Assembly: GCA_002396645.1 (NCBI GenBank)
Contig: DGYI01000003.1
Coordinates: 42,551 to 106,550 of the forward strand
From: Firmicutes bacterium UBA5010
Lineage (GTDB): Bacteria; Bacillota; Clostridia; Tissierellales; Sedimentibacteraceae
DNA length: 64,000 nucleotides
Direction: 5' to 3'
Position 1 is the first letter of the stretch. Each line of letters opens with the position of its first letter. This document shows, piece after piece, positions 8,397 through 17,706 of this stretch. Under the pieces are notes generated by a model, which did not search any database, had not been told where the DNA came from, and worked only from the letters and a program-made list of their open reading frames with translations. The position numbers were made by a program, and so were the translations under genes.

Positions 8397-9656
8397 ATGA
8401 AAAAATTATTAATTAAACCTTCAGTACTTAAAGGAGATATATTGATGCCTCCGTCTAAAAGCCTGAGCCATAGAGCAATTATATGTGCCTCCCTATGTGG
8501 TGAAAATGAAAGTATAATTGAAAATATAATCATGTCAGATGATATAAAGGCAACAATTTCTGCTATGGAAGCATTAGGAGCCAAAATAGGCACAGAAGCA
8601 GAGCCAAACGAAAGATATAAGCTAAGGGTAATAAGAGATAAAGCTTTTGTTGAAAATGCAGTTATATTCTGTAATGAATCAGGTACAACATTAAGACTTT
8701 CAATACCTGTTTCGTTAATATTGTCTGCAAAAAGTGAATTTACCGGCTTAGGCAGACTGACAGAAAGACCTTTAGATACATATTACAGAATATTTGATGA
8801 GCAAAGTATAAAATATTCAAATGAGAACGGGAAATTGCCCTTAAAAATTGAAGGAAGTCTAAAAAGTTCTGATTTTATAATAGAGGGAGATGTGAGCTCA
8901 CAATTTATATCGGGGCTGTTAATAGTGTTGCCTCTGTTGGATGAAGACTCTAAAATTACTGTAATAAATGACTTAGAGTCAAAGGGCTATGTTGATTTAA
9001 CTATTGATATGATGAGAAAATTTGGTATTTATATTATAAATAATGATTATAAGGACTTTATAATAAAAGGAAATTCAAAATATAATGCCGTTAATTATCA
9101 AGTAGAGGCAGATTATTCACAGGCGGCCTTCTTTTTGGCAGCTAATTTTCTGGGAAATGATATAAATTGCTTAGGCCTAAATGAGCAATCGATTCAAGGT
9201 GACAGAAAAATTGTGGATATAATAAGCGAAATGAAAAATTTAGATTCAAACGAATTTACAATAGATGTATCACAGATTCCTGATTTAGTTCCGATACTTT
9301 CAGTGATATCATCTCTTTTGGATAATAAGACAGTAAACATAGTAAATGCTAAGAGATTAAGAATTAAAGAATCAGACAGATTAAATGCTATAAGCACACA
9401 ATTAAATTTGCTGGGTGCAGATTTGACAGAGCTTGAGGACGGAATTATAATAAGAGGAAGAAAGTCATTAGAGGGAGGAAAAACAGTAAACAGCTTTAAT
9501 GACCACAGAATTGCTATGGCATTGGCAATTGCCGCAACAAGATGTGAAAGAGAAATAGTGCTTGAAGGATATGAGTCGGTAAAAAAATCATATCCAAGCT
9601 TTTGGAGAGATTATCAAGCTTTAGGAGGGCATATAAGTGAGCTCAATATGGGGTAA
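8397..9656 (+). CDS. aroA: 3-phosphoshikimate 1-carboxyvinyltransferase (EPSP synthase)
   Basis: A 419-residue enzyme transferring enolpyruvyl from PEP to shikimate 3-phosphate. It has PPSKSLSHRA at the N terminus, NESGTTLRL, GDVSSQFISGLL, DYSQAAFFL, IPDLVPIL, RIKESDRL and FNDHRIAMAL in family order. ATG 8397 has a weak GCAGGA ribosome binding site. Its 3' end overlaps aroC by 20 nt. Confidence 0.95.
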   Translation: MKKLLIKPSVLKGDILMPPSKSLSHRAIICASLCGENESIIENIIMSDDIKATISAMEALGAKIGTEAEPNERYKLRVIRDKAFVENAVIFCNESGTTLRLSIPVSLILSAKSEFTGLGRLTERPLDTYYRIFDEQSIKYSNENGKLPLKIEGSLKSSDFIIEGDVSSQFISGLLIVLPLLDEDSKITVINDLESKGYVDLTIDMMRKFGIYIINNDYKDFIIKGNSKYNAVNYQVEADYSQAAFFLAANFLGNDINCLGLNEQSIQGDRKIVDIISEMKNLDSNEFTIDVSQIPDLVPILSVISSLLDNKTVNIVNAKRLRIKESDRLNAISTQLNLLGADLTELEDGIIIRGRKSLEGGKTVNSFNDHRIAMALAIAATRCEREIVLEGYESVKKSYPSFWRDYQALGGHISELNMG

Positions 9657-10722
9657 CAAGCTAAAAATAAGCGTATTCGGAGAATCTCACGGTCAAGGGA
9701 TAGGAGTAACAATAGATGGATTTCCCTCAGGCTTTGAGATAGACTTAAGCTTCATAAAAAATCAGATGAACAGAAGAAGACCGGGGAAAAATAAACTGTC
9801 TACTGCAAGAAATGAAGCAGACAGTCTTAATATAATCAGCGGAATATTTGAAGGGAAAACTACCGGAACACCGATTTGCTGCATCATATATAACGAGGAT
9901 AAGAAATCATCAGATTACGATAAAATAAAGGACAGTCCAAGACCGGGTCACAGCGATTATACCGCAAGTGTAAAATATAAAGGCTTTAATGACTACAGAG
10001 GAGGAGGACATTTTTCCGGAAGATTGACAGCGGCTATTGTCTTTGCAGGGGCTTTATGTATGTCTATGCTCCAAAAAAATTATGGGGTGTTTATAGCCAG
10101 CCATATTAAAAATATACACGGTATTGAAGACGAAAAGCTTAAGCTTGAAGATATCGATAAAGATTGTCTTGAGAAACTGTCAAATATGGATTTCCCCGTG
10201 ATTTCATCAGAATGCGGTGAGTCTATGAAAAAAGAAATACTTTCAGCTAAGGATAATTCGGATTCTGTCGGAGGAATAGTAGAAAGCTTTGTAATCAACA
10301 TGCCTGCAGGCATAGGAGAGCCTTTGTTTGATTCTGTTGAGAGCAGATTATCTCATATGATGTTTTCAATTCCTGCCGTTAAAGGAATTGAATTCGGAAA
10401 AGGCTTTGAGTTTGCTGATTTATACGGCTCAGAAGCAAATGACGAATACTATGTGACTGATGAAGGGCATATAAAAACATATAAAAATAATAACGGAGGA
10501 ATTCTGGGAGGGCTTACAAGCGGTATGCCTATAGTATTTAAAACCTGCATTAAGCCAACTCCGTCGATTTCAAGAGAGCAAAAAACTGTAAGTTTAGAAA
10601 ACAAAGAGAATAATAAAATAACTGCAGAAGGCAGACATGATCCTTGCATAGTTCAAAGAGCCGTGCCTGTAATTGAATGTGCCGCTGCAATAGTTTTATT
10701 GGATTTTATGATAAATGATTAG
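9637..10722 (+). CDS. aroC: Chorismate synthase
   Basis: The FMN-dependent enzyme that eliminates phosphate from EPSP to give chorismate. Signatures include FGESHGQGIGVTIDGFPSG near the start, RRRPGKNKLSTARNE, DSPRPGHSDY, DYRGGGHFSGRLTA and GGLTSGMPI. At 361 residues it is normal length. The GTG start at 9637 has AGGAGG at 9624-9629, inside the aroA end, so the two are translationally coupled. Confidence 0.96.
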   Translation: MSSIWGNKLKISVFGESHGQGIGVTIDGFPSGFEIDLSFIKNQMNRRRPGKNKLSTARNEADSLNIISGIFEGKTTGTPICCIIYNEDKKSSDYDKIKDSPRPGHSDYTASVKYKGFNDYRGGGHFSGRLTAAIVFAGALCMSMLQKNYGVFIASHIKNIHGIEDEKLKLEDIDKDCLEKLSNMDFPVISSECGESMKKEILSAKDNSDSVGGIVESFVINMPAGIGEPLFDSVESRLSHMMFSIPAVKGIEFGKGFEFADLYGSEANDEYYVTDEGHIKTYKNNNGGILGGLTSGMPIVFKTCIKPTPSISREQKTVSLENKENNKITAEGRHDPCIVQRAVPVIECAAAIVLLDFMIND

Positions 10723-10733
10723 GGTTAATAGTG

Positions 10734-11552
10734 ATGATAAATAATAAAAAATTTGGACTGATAGGTGAAAAACTGGGACATACATTTTCACCCATAATAC
10801 ATCGAGAAATATTAAAACATATAAATATTCAAGGTCAATATGAGGTGCTTGAATTTGAAAAAGACTATTTGCCGAATATTATTGATAATTTAAAATATGG
10901 GGCTTATACGGGCGTAAATGTTACTATACCATATAAAACCGACATTATTCCATATTTAGATGAAATAAGTTCTGAGGCAGAAAAAATAGGAGCTGTTAAT
11001 ACTATCAGTTTTTCAGGAGATAAAGCCATAGGGTATAATACAGATTATTTTGGCTTTGGCAAGCTTTTAGATTTCCATAAGATTGATGTAAGACAAAAAA
11101 CTGCCCTTATACTGGGAACAGGGGGAGCTTCAAGAGCGGTCAGCAGATATTTAGAGGATAATTATATAAAATCTATAAAATTTGCGAGCACTAATCCGGA
11201 ACAGTCTAAAAACAAATATTGCGGATATGAAGTTTATAGTTATGATGAGCTTGAAAAAACAGATATTATAATTAACTGTACGCCGGTCGGAATGTTTAAG
11301 GATAAGGACAAGACTCCTGTAGATAAATCTTATTTGACTAAATTTAGCGTTATTATAGATTTAATCTATAATCCTATAGAAACTATGCTTTTAATACAGG
11401 CAAGGAAGCTTGGGCTAAAAACCGCAAACGGACTGTATATGCTCACAGCACAGGCTGTTAAATCTCAGGAAATTTGGAACGATGTCATAATAGATGACAG
11501 TATAATAGATAAAATCAACACTTTGCTTATAAAGGAGATTAGCCTTAAATAA
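10734..11552 (+). CDS. aroE: Shikimate dehydrogenase (NADP)
   Basis: A 272-residue enzyme that reduces 3-dehydroshikimate to shikimate. It starts KKFGLIGEKLGHTFSP (substrate-binding SxS region), has VNVTIPYK with the catalytic Lys, GAVNTI, YNTDYFGF with the catalytic Asp, the nucleotide-binding LILGTGGASRAV and a C-terminal NGLYMLTAQAVKSQEIW. ATG 10734 is preferred to GTG 10731. The ribosome binding site is poor (AGGG), but the gene is only 11 nt from aroC. Confidence 0.94.
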   Translation: MINNKKFGLIGEKLGHTFSPIIHREILKHINIQGQYEVLEFEKDYLPNIIDNLKYGAYTGVNVTIPYKTDIIPYLDEISSEAEKIGAVNTISFSGDKAIGYNTDYFGFGKLLDFHKIDVRQKTALILGTGGASRAVSRYLEDNYIKSIKFASTNPEQSKNKYCGYEVYSYDELEKTDIIINCTPVGMFKDKDKTPVDKSYLTKFSVIIDLIYNPIETMLLIQARKLGLKTANGLYMLTAQAVKSQEIWNDVIIDDSIIDKINTLLIKEISLK

Positions 11553-11586
11553 AAAATAAAAAAATCAGATAAGGTTGAAAAATTAA

Positions 11587-12090
11587 ATGGATAAAAATAT
11601 TGTTCTTATCGGCATGCCCGGTGCAGGGAAAACTACAATAGGATACGAGCTTTCTAAAAAATTATCTATGAACTTTATTGATGCTGACAGATATATAGAA
11701 GAAAACGAAAAAATCAGCATAAGCAGTATGTTTGAAGTTGGAGAGGAATATTTCAGACAGGTGGAAAGCAAGTATATTAAAGAGCTGAGTAAATTAAACT
11801 CTACTGTAATTGCAACAGGCGGCGGGGTAATAAATAATGAAAATAACATGATTATGCTTAAAAATAGTTCAGTTATAATATATATAAATCGCAAAATTGA
11901 CGATATAGTGAAAGACATAGATATCAGCAACAGACCGTTGTTAAAAAATAACAGGGATAGATTATACGAATTATTTAAAGAAAGACATCATTTATATCAA
12001 AAATATTGCGATACGGAGATTTTAAACGACAGTGATATTCTTAACATAGTAGATAAAATCAGTATATATCTTGCTATGCAAGACATATAA
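11587..12090 (+). CDS. aroK: Shikimate kinase
   Basis: A 167-residue P-loop kinase phosphorylating shikimate at the 3-hydroxyl. P-loop GMPGAGKTTIG, DADRYIEE (shikimate-binding Asp), EEYFRQVES (Arg), ATGGGV and the lid NRPLLKNN are visible. It lies 34 nt after aroE and ends the contiguous aro block. Confidence 0.94.
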   Translation: MDKNIVLIGMPGAGKTTIGYELSKKLSMNFIDADRYIEENEKISISSMFEVGEEYFRQVESKYIKELSKLNSTVIATGGGVINNENNMIMLKNSSVIIYINRKIDDIVKDIDISNRPLLKNNRDRLYELFKERHHLYQKYCDTEILNDSDILNIVDKISIYLAMQDI

Positions 12091-12125
12091 AATACATTTA
12101 ATATTCAAAAGGAGTTGATATATCC

Positions 12126-13106
12126 ATGAATAAAAAAAGAAAAGAAATAATTGCATCCAATGAAATATCAGAAATGAGAAGCTATGTTTTGAATGGAATT
12201 CCCCAAAAAGTCCTTATTGAAGGAAAAAGGAAATCAAACCCTATTGTTATTTTTCTGCATGGAGGGCCTGGTTTTCCGATTCCTTTCTGTGAAGGATGCC
12301 GTGGTATGTTTCCTGAATTAACAGCTCAAGCTGTAATGGTTTACTGGGATCAGCTGGGTTGTGGGATTAATGACTATCTTATAGACGAAACCTTTTCAAT
12401 AAATCATTTTATTAATATGACAATTGAACTTATTGAAAAGATAAAAGCTGATTTTCCGGATAATACAATTAATCTTTTTGCAGTTTCCTGGGGTAGCATT
12501 CTTGCTTTAAAAGCATCTGAGGCAGTTCCTGATTTGATAGATAATGTGGTGATTTATGGTCAGGTATTGAAGCAAATTTTCTTTAATGATGAAGTATATG
12601 AAGCTTTGGAAAAATCAAATATGCCGTCTAAGCACAAAGCTAAGCTTTCTGCTATAAAACAATCTGATGAACACAGTATAGAGGATATAAAAATCATAAC
12701 AGGATGGATTAGAAAATATACAGAAGGATATCAATCAAAAAAAGGAGGCAAATTGCCTTTCGGTAAAATTATCAGAGGATTTTTGAGCAGTCCTGATTAT
12801 TCTTTAAAAGATTTCAAGGCTATTGCATTAAATGGATTTATGAAAAATAAATCTATACTTGAGGAACTGATAAGAGTTGACCTTTCGGAGACCTTGAGAA
12901 AGGTTCAAGTGCCATATATGATTCTTCAAGGTGATGCTGATATTGTAACATCAACAAAAATGCTTTCTTCATTTATTGAATCGGCAGGAAATAATAATTT
13001 GCATTTTCATGAGATTCATAACAGCGGACATATACCGAGTGAAAGTGGGATGGACGCTGTTATTCAAAAAGGCTTTAAGTTTTTCGAATGTGAATTTACA
13101 GAATAA
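12126..13106 (+). CDS. Alpha/beta hydrolase, proline iminopeptidase-like
   Basis: The 326-residue protein has the oxyanion motif FLHGGPGFP, nucleophile elbow FAVSWGSIL (Ser in A-x-S-x-G, where the first Gly of the usual GxSxG is Ala), acid residue in LQGDADIVT and catalytic His in NSGHIPS. The HGGPG motif and overall length are those of the prolyl aminopeptidase/S33 group, but hydrolase specificity is not assignable. It follows aroK by 35 bp with AAGGAG upstream, so it may be cotranscribed with the aro genes, although a link to aromatic synthesis is not known. Confidence 0.8.
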   Translation: MNKKRKEIIASNEISEMRSYVLNGIPQKVLIEGKRKSNPIVIFLHGGPGFPIPFCEGCRGMFPELTAQAVMVYWDQLGCGINDYLIDETFSINHFINMTIELIEKIKADFPDNTINLFAVSWGSILALKASEAVPDLIDNVVIYGQVLKQIFFNDEVYEALEKSNMPSKHKAKLSAIKQSDEHSIEDIKIITGWIRKYTEGYQSKKGGKLPFGKIIRGFLSSPDYSLKDFKAIALNGFMKNKSILEELIRVDLSETLRKVQVPYMILQGDADIVTSTKMLSSFIESAGNNNLHFHEIHNSGHIPSESGMDAVIQKGFKFFECEFTE

Positions 13107-13116
13107 TATATAAATT

Positions 13117-13169
13117 ACGGTTGATTTCATAGTGCTGTTTTTAATAATATTATTAAAAGAATTAACCGT
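13117..13169 (+). terminator. Long imperfect hairpin after the alpha/beta hydrolase, possible terminator
   Basis: ACGGTT (13117-13122) pairs with AACCGT (13164-13169), enclosing a perfect 20-bp AT palindrome at 13139-13158. There is no clean T tract, though ATTTTCTTCTT follows. It separates the aro/hydrolase unit from the TetR-ABC unit. Confidence 0.4.
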
Positions 13170-13192
13170 CAGCTGCAATTATAATTTTCTTC

Positions 13193-13258
13193 TTGACAAA
13201 ATTAAAAACAATTAATATAATTAAAACGACCATTATGCATAAAATGGTCGTTTTAATT
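13193..13258 (+). promoter_or_regulatory. Consensus promoter with TetR-type operator
   Basis: TTGACA (13193-13198), 17-bp spacer, TATAAT (13216-13221) is a perfect consensus. An inverted repeat with 16-bp perfect arms and an 8-bp spacer (13219-13234 / 13243-13258; core AAAACGACCATT) begins inside the -10 element and covers the start site. The next gene encodes a TetR regulator, so this is the likely operator of the regulator and, by read-through, of the ABC exporter. Confidence 0.88.
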
Positions 13259-13289
13259 ATGTATTATGTTCTTTTACAGGAGGTGTTAT

Positions 13290-13874
13290 ATGTCACCAAA
13301 GATTTTTGCGTTGCAAGAGAGAGAGGAAGTAAGAATAAAAATGCTTGATGAAGGCTTTAAGCTGATAAAAGAGCACGGTATGACCCATGCTTCTGTAGAT
13401 AAAATTACAAAAGCAGTTGGATTGGGAAAGAGTACTTTTTATAACTTTTTTCCATCTAAAGAGATGTTTGTGTATGAAATCATTAAGTATCAGCGTGATC
13501 AGGCAAAACAGCTTTTTATGGATATATTGGGTGAACGAGAAAAAATGAGCTCCGATGAAGCCAAGGATTTTTTGAAGCAGATTATTTTTAGCAACAACAG
13601 CATTTATCAGTATCTTACCTCTGAAGATGAAGCAAAGCTTAAAGCGGCTTTACCGCCCGAATACGGAATTGATCCATCTGCCGAAGCAATTACTATGCAT
13701 AAGCTGTTTACGCATATAGAAGGCGTGCGTGAAGATATGGATTTCAAGGTCGCAGCCAATCTTATAAAGATAATGGCAATTGCAATGTTTAATCAGGATT
13801 CTCTTCATACCGAATCCTTAGATAAAGCTTTGAATCTTATTTATGAGTGTTTATTTAGTTATATTTTTAAATAA
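13290..13874 (+). CDS. TetR/AcrR-family transcriptional regulator
   Basis: A 194-residue regulator with the N-terminal HTH (HGMTHASVDKITKAVGLGKS then TFYNFFPSKEMF) and a diverse ligand-binding C-terminal domain. ATG 13290 is chosen because AGGAGGT at 13278-13284 precedes it; an earlier in-frame start would overlap that site. It lies directly behind a strong promoter/operator palindrome and upstream of two ABC half-transporters, the usual arrangement for ligand-induced efflux. Confidence 0.88.
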   Translation: MSPKIFALQEREEVRIKMLDEGFKLIKEHGMTHASVDKITKAVGLGKSTFYNFFPSKEMFVYEIIKYQRDQAKQLFMDILGEREKMSSDEAKDFLKQIIFSNNSIYQYLTSEDEAKLKAALPPEYGIDPSAEAITMHKLFTHIEGVREDMDFKVAANLIKIMAIAMFNQDSLHTESLDKALNLIYECLFSYIFK

Positions 13875-13903
13875 AAGTGCAATATGCGCTTTTAAGCCCA
13901 ACG

Positions 13904-13958
13904 GTTAGCATATGCTAACTAAAATAATTTATATTTGAAGTCTCAAACGTTTGAGACT
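13904..13958. repeat. Two perfect palindromes between the TetR gene and the ABC exporter
   Basis: GTTAGCATATGCTAAC (13904-13919) and AGTCTCAAACGTTTGAGACT (13939-13958) are 16- and 20-bp perfect palindromes. The second ends 3 nt before the GGAGGG ribosome binding site of the first ABC gene. Immediately after the TetR stop there is also an AAAAGTGC/GCGCTTTT hairpin (13873-13893) resembling a weak terminator. They may control read-through or stability of the exporter mRNA. Confidence 0.65.
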
Positions 13959-13970
13959 ATGGAGGGATAT

Positions 13971-15782
13971 ATGAACAAAGATAATAAGGTATCTAAAGAA
14001 AAAAGTGGTATCTCCCGGCTTTTGGAGCTTGCCGGATCGAAAAAAAATAAGCTTCTTGCCGCTTGTATGCTGTCGGTCATATCATCAGCAGCGCGTTTAG
14101 TTCCTTTCTTCACTATTTACGGAGTGATTAGGGAATTGCTTGAAAATTATAATTCTATTATGTCTGCGGATATGCAAGAAATATATACATTTGTTATATA
14201 TACATTAATTTCTGCGCTAATCTACGGCATATGCGCATTTGTATCTTCGGTTTTAGCTCATGGCTCTGCCTATGATATTATATTTGAGCTTCGTTTAAAG
14301 CTTATGGATAAGCTGTCCCGTATACCTTCCGGTTATTTTACAGGCACAACTCAAGGAGCGATAAAAAAAGTCATATCAGATGATGTAGAACAAATAGAAC
14401 TGTTTATTGCTCACCATATAGCAGATATTGCAGCAGCGATAGCTACCCCGATTTTTACATTGATTTATCTGTTTTTTATGGATTGGAGACTGGCACTTAC
14501 AACACTTTTTCCTATATTTATTTCAATTTTTCTTCTATCTTTCGGACTTAAAAACCCTAAAGGAGCACAAACACAAGTGGATATGCATAATGCAAAAGAA
14601 AAGATGGAAGGAACAATAGTGGAGTACATACACGGAATGCCCGTAATAAAAATATTTAACCGTACATTGAGTGCTTTCGCAAGGTATGAGCAAAATGTAT
14701 CCGCATATGTAAATGCGGTTCAAAATACAGCATATCATTTTGCTTCGGGGATCGGTGCTTACTATGCGTTTTTCGGCGCACAGATGTTGTTTTTACTTCC
14801 CGCCGGTTTGCTTTTGATTCCTCACGCTTCATCATATATAGATTTTCTGCCTCTGCTGCTTCTATTCTTCATTGTTGGAGGAGGGCTTAAGGAACCGATG
14901 GAAAATATGATGCAAATGGTTGTCCACAGCCGCCGAATAACGGAAGGTGTAAGCCGTATTGACCGTATTCTGAATCAACAGGAAATCACAGAAGGCGGAA
15001 ATAAATATCCAAAATCGTATGATATCACGTTTGAAAATGTTACATTTTCTTATGAAGCAAATGAAATCAATGCTGTAAATAATTTGAATTTTTACATTCC
15101 TCAAGGGACGGTAAGCGGTATAGTCGGTCCGTCGGGAGGAGGAAAATCAACCTTAGCACAGCTTATGCTTCGCTTTTATGAGCCTCAGAAGGGCATAATT
15201 AAAATAGGCGGAGTTGATATAAGAGAAATACCTCCGCATCATTTAATGAATATAATGTCCTTTGTATTTCAGGATTCATTTATTTTTCATGATACTGTTG
15301 AAAACAATATCCGAATGGGAAACAAAACAGCTTCGCGCAAAGATGTAGAAACAGCAGCTAAAAATGCAGGGATTCACGATGTAATCATCTCTCTTCCCAA
15401 TGGCTATGATACAGTTATCGGAGAACAGGATGCATATCTTTCGGGAGGAGAAAAGCAAAGGCTTTCTATAGCCAGAGTTTTTCTTAAAGATTCGCCTATT
15501 ATAATTTTAGATGAGGCTACTGCCTATGCGGATGCGGAAAATGAGACTAAAATACAGCAGGCATTTGCACGTCTTGCCAAAAATAAAACTGTGCTCATTA
15601 TCGCACATAGATTAAGAACTGTAGAAAATGCAAATTGTATACTTGTTCTTGACAACGGAAACTTGGTAGGCTCCGGTAAGCATGAAGAACTTATAAAAAA
15701 TTGTCCGCAATATTCTAATATGATTTTGGCAAATGACAGACGAGATCGATGGACAATTAAGAGGGAGGCGGTATCGGTATGA
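13971..15782 (+). CDS. ABC exporter half-transporter (TMD-NBD), first subunit
   Basis: A 603-residue fused membrane/ATPase protein: six predicted membrane helices (to about residue 320), then an NBD with Walker A GPSGGGKSTLAQ, signature LSGGEKQRLSIAR, Walker B IIILDEATAYADAENE and switch His in IIAHRLRTV. The D-loop reads AYADAENE rather than the usual ASLD, a variant I associate with siderophore-type exporter-fold transporters of the YbtPQ/IrtAB group. The catalytic Glu is present. ATG 13971 follows GGAGGG. Its stop overlaps the start of the second subunit (ATGA), so they are translated together as a heterodimer. Confidence 0.9.
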   Translation: MNKDNKVSKEKSGISRLLELAGSKKNKLLAACMLSVISSAARLVPFFTIYGVIRELLENYNSIMSADMQEIYTFVIYTLISALIYGICAFVSSVLAHGSAYDIIFELRLKLMDKLSRIPSGYFTGTTQGAIKKVISDDVEQIELFIAHHIADIAAAIATPIFTLIYLFFMDWRLALTTLFPIFISIFLLSFGLKNPKGAQTQVDMHNAKEKMEGTIVEYIHGMPVIKIFNRTLSAFARYEQNVSAYVNAVQNTAYHFASGIGAYYAFFGAQMLFLLPAGLLLIPHASSYIDFLPLLLLFFIVGGGLKEPMENMMQMVVHSRRITEGVSRIDRILNQQEITEGGNKYPKSYDITFENVTFSYEANEINAVNNLNFYIPQGTVSGIVGPSGGGKSTLAQLMLRFYEPQKGIIKIGGVDIREIPPHHLMNIMSFVFQDSFIFHDTVENNIRMGNKTASRKDVETAAKNAGIHDVIISLPNGYDTVIGEQDAYLSGGEKQRLSIARVFLKDSPIIILDEATAYADAENETKIQQAFARLAKNKTVLIIAHRLRTVENANCILVLDNGNLVGSGKHEELIKNCPQYSNMILANDRRDRWTIKREAVSV

Positions 15783-17542
15783 GAAAATTTAAAAAATGGT
15801 TTAAAACCATTACTTTCGGAGAAACAAAAAAATATATTAAGCTTACAGCATGGAATTTTTTAGACAGCTTTATAATGACAATTCCATATGCAGTAATGCT
15901 GCTTGCAATATATCTGCTTTTGATGCCTATAAGCTCTCAAGGTGAGGTATTGCCGACAAATCGTCTGTGGATGCTATGCGGCATACTTGCTTTACAAATC
16001 ATATTATACTATTTTGTAAGAAGAAAAACGTATATAGATATTTGTGTGGGATTTGCAGATACTACCAAAAACGCGCGTATTTCAATGGGAGAGCATTTGA
16101 AGAAACTGCCGATGGGATTTTTCGGAAGAAGAGATGCAGGGGATTTGTCCACTGTATTGCTCAGAGATTATACAGAGGTTGAAAACCTTGCATCAGGGCT
16201 TATTCCTCAAATTTCCGTAATATTGGTACGTCTTACTCTATCCGTTGTTTTTCTGTCTGCCTTTGATTGGCGTATGATGATATCAGTCATTTTTGTGATT
16301 CCTATAGCTCTTCCCTTTGCTTTTATAAGCTACAAAAAAATGGGGAATATAAGCAGCGGACTTCTTGAAGCACAGCAGAAAGCTTCGTCGGGAATTTTGG
16401 AATATGTGGGAGGTATACAGACTCTTAAGGCATTCAATATGGCAGGTGAGCAATTCCAAACACTTAAAAATTCTTTCTCAAAACAAAGAAAGCATTCTGT
16501 CGGCATGGAGCTTGCCGCAGCTCCTGTAGGAGTAATAGGACGATTTATATTAAACTGCGGTACAGGACTTGTAATGCTTATAGGAGCATTGCTTTGGACA
16601 CAAGGAAGTCTTTCACCGTTTTACTATCTTGTATTCTTGATGCTTTCTCTTAACATATATGAGCCTGTTATGATTTTATTTGGCTTTATAGCAGACTTTG
16701 CGAGAACCAATCGTTCGGCTCAGCGTATAGATGAGATAAAAAATGAGCAGCCGCTTCCTGAATCAGGGCAAAATACAATTATTAAAAGTATGGATATTGA
16801 ATTTAAAAATGTATCCTTTTCTTACGGAAAACAAGAAGTTATTCATAATGTTTCCCTTTGCTTTCCCGAAAAAAGCATAACTGCACTTGTCGGACCTTCG
16901 GGCTCGGGAAAATCTACAATAACAAGACTTGCAGCACGCTTTTGGGATGTAAGCAAAGGGGAAATCACAATAGGCGGAGTATCTGTAAAACAGATGAAAT
17001 CTGATGAACTGTTATCTTATATAAGTATGGTATTTCAAGATGTTTATCTTTTCCATGATACCATAGAAGCAAATATTCGTATGGGGAATCAGAATGCTTC
17101 AATGGAAGAAATTATAGAATGCGCAAAAACAGCAGCGTGCCATGATTTTATTTCCGCATTGCCAAATGCTTATCAAACTATTGTAGGTGAAGGGGGCTCA
17201 ACTCTTTCGGGAGGAGAAAAGCAGCGTATATCCATTGCCAGAGCTATTTTAAAAAATGCTCCTATTGTTCTTCTTGATGAGGCGACAGCCTCGCTGGATC
17301 CCGAAAATGAGGTGCTGATTCAAGAGGCAATAAATGCTCTTGTTGCCGAAAAAACAGTTATTGTAATTGCTCACAGACTTCAATCCATATGCAATGCCGA
17401 TCAGATAATTGTATTGGAAAACAAAGAAGTAAAGGAGTCAGGAACACATGAAAAGCTTATAAAAGAAAACAATCTTTATGCTCGTCTGTGGAAAGAGCAA
17501 AGCAAGGCGTCAAGCTGGAAAATATCAGATGCCACACAATAA
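15779..17542 (+). CDS. ABC exporter half-transporter (TMD-NBD), second subunit
   Basis: The 587-residue partner subunit has about six membrane helices and an NBD with Walker A GPSGSGKSTITR, signature LSGGEKQRISIAR, Walker B IVLLDEATASLDPENE and VIAHRLQSI. Both subunits keep the catalytic Glu and intact signatures, so neither ATP site looks degenerate. The 4-nt ATGA overlap with the preceding gene and the TetR gene upstream define a three-gene efflux or uptake unit. Substrate is unknown; a siderophore, peptide or drug are all possible. Confidence 0.9.
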   Translation: MRKFKKWFKTITFGETKKYIKLTAWNFLDSFIMTIPYAVMLLAIYLLLMPISSQGEVLPTNRLWMLCGILALQIILYYFVRRKTYIDICVGFADTTKNARISMGEHLKKLPMGFFGRRDAGDLSTVLLRDYTEVENLASGLIPQISVILVRLTLSVVFLSAFDWRMMISVIFVIPIALPFAFISYKKMGNISSGLLEAQQKASSGILEYVGGIQTLKAFNMAGEQFQTLKNSFSKQRKHSVGMELAAAPVGVIGRFILNCGTGLVMLIGALLWTQGSLSPFYYLVFLMLSLNIYEPVMILFGFIADFARTNRSAQRIDEIKNEQPLPESGQNTIIKSMDIEFKNVSFSYGKQEVIHNVSLCFPEKSITALVGPSGSGKSTITRLAARFWDVSKGEITIGGVSVKQMKSDELLSYISMVFQDVYLFHDTIEANIRMGNQNASMEEIIECAKTAACHDFISALPNAYQTIVGEGGSTLSGGEKQRISIARAILKNAPIVLLDEATASLDPENEVLIQEAINALVAEKTVIVIAHRLQSICNADQIIVLENKEVKESGTHEKLIKENNLYARLWKEQSKASSWKISDATQ

Positions 17543-17706
17543 TTTTTATTTGTTAAGCATTGATTATATACACTAAATAATATATAATATGCATAGCATA
17601 TTTTTAACGGATTAGTTTGCTGAGACTATAATATAATGCAGATTGTTAGAATTCTATATGTGTCAGGATGTTTTGACACCGGTATATTAATCAGAGAGGA
17701 AATCAT

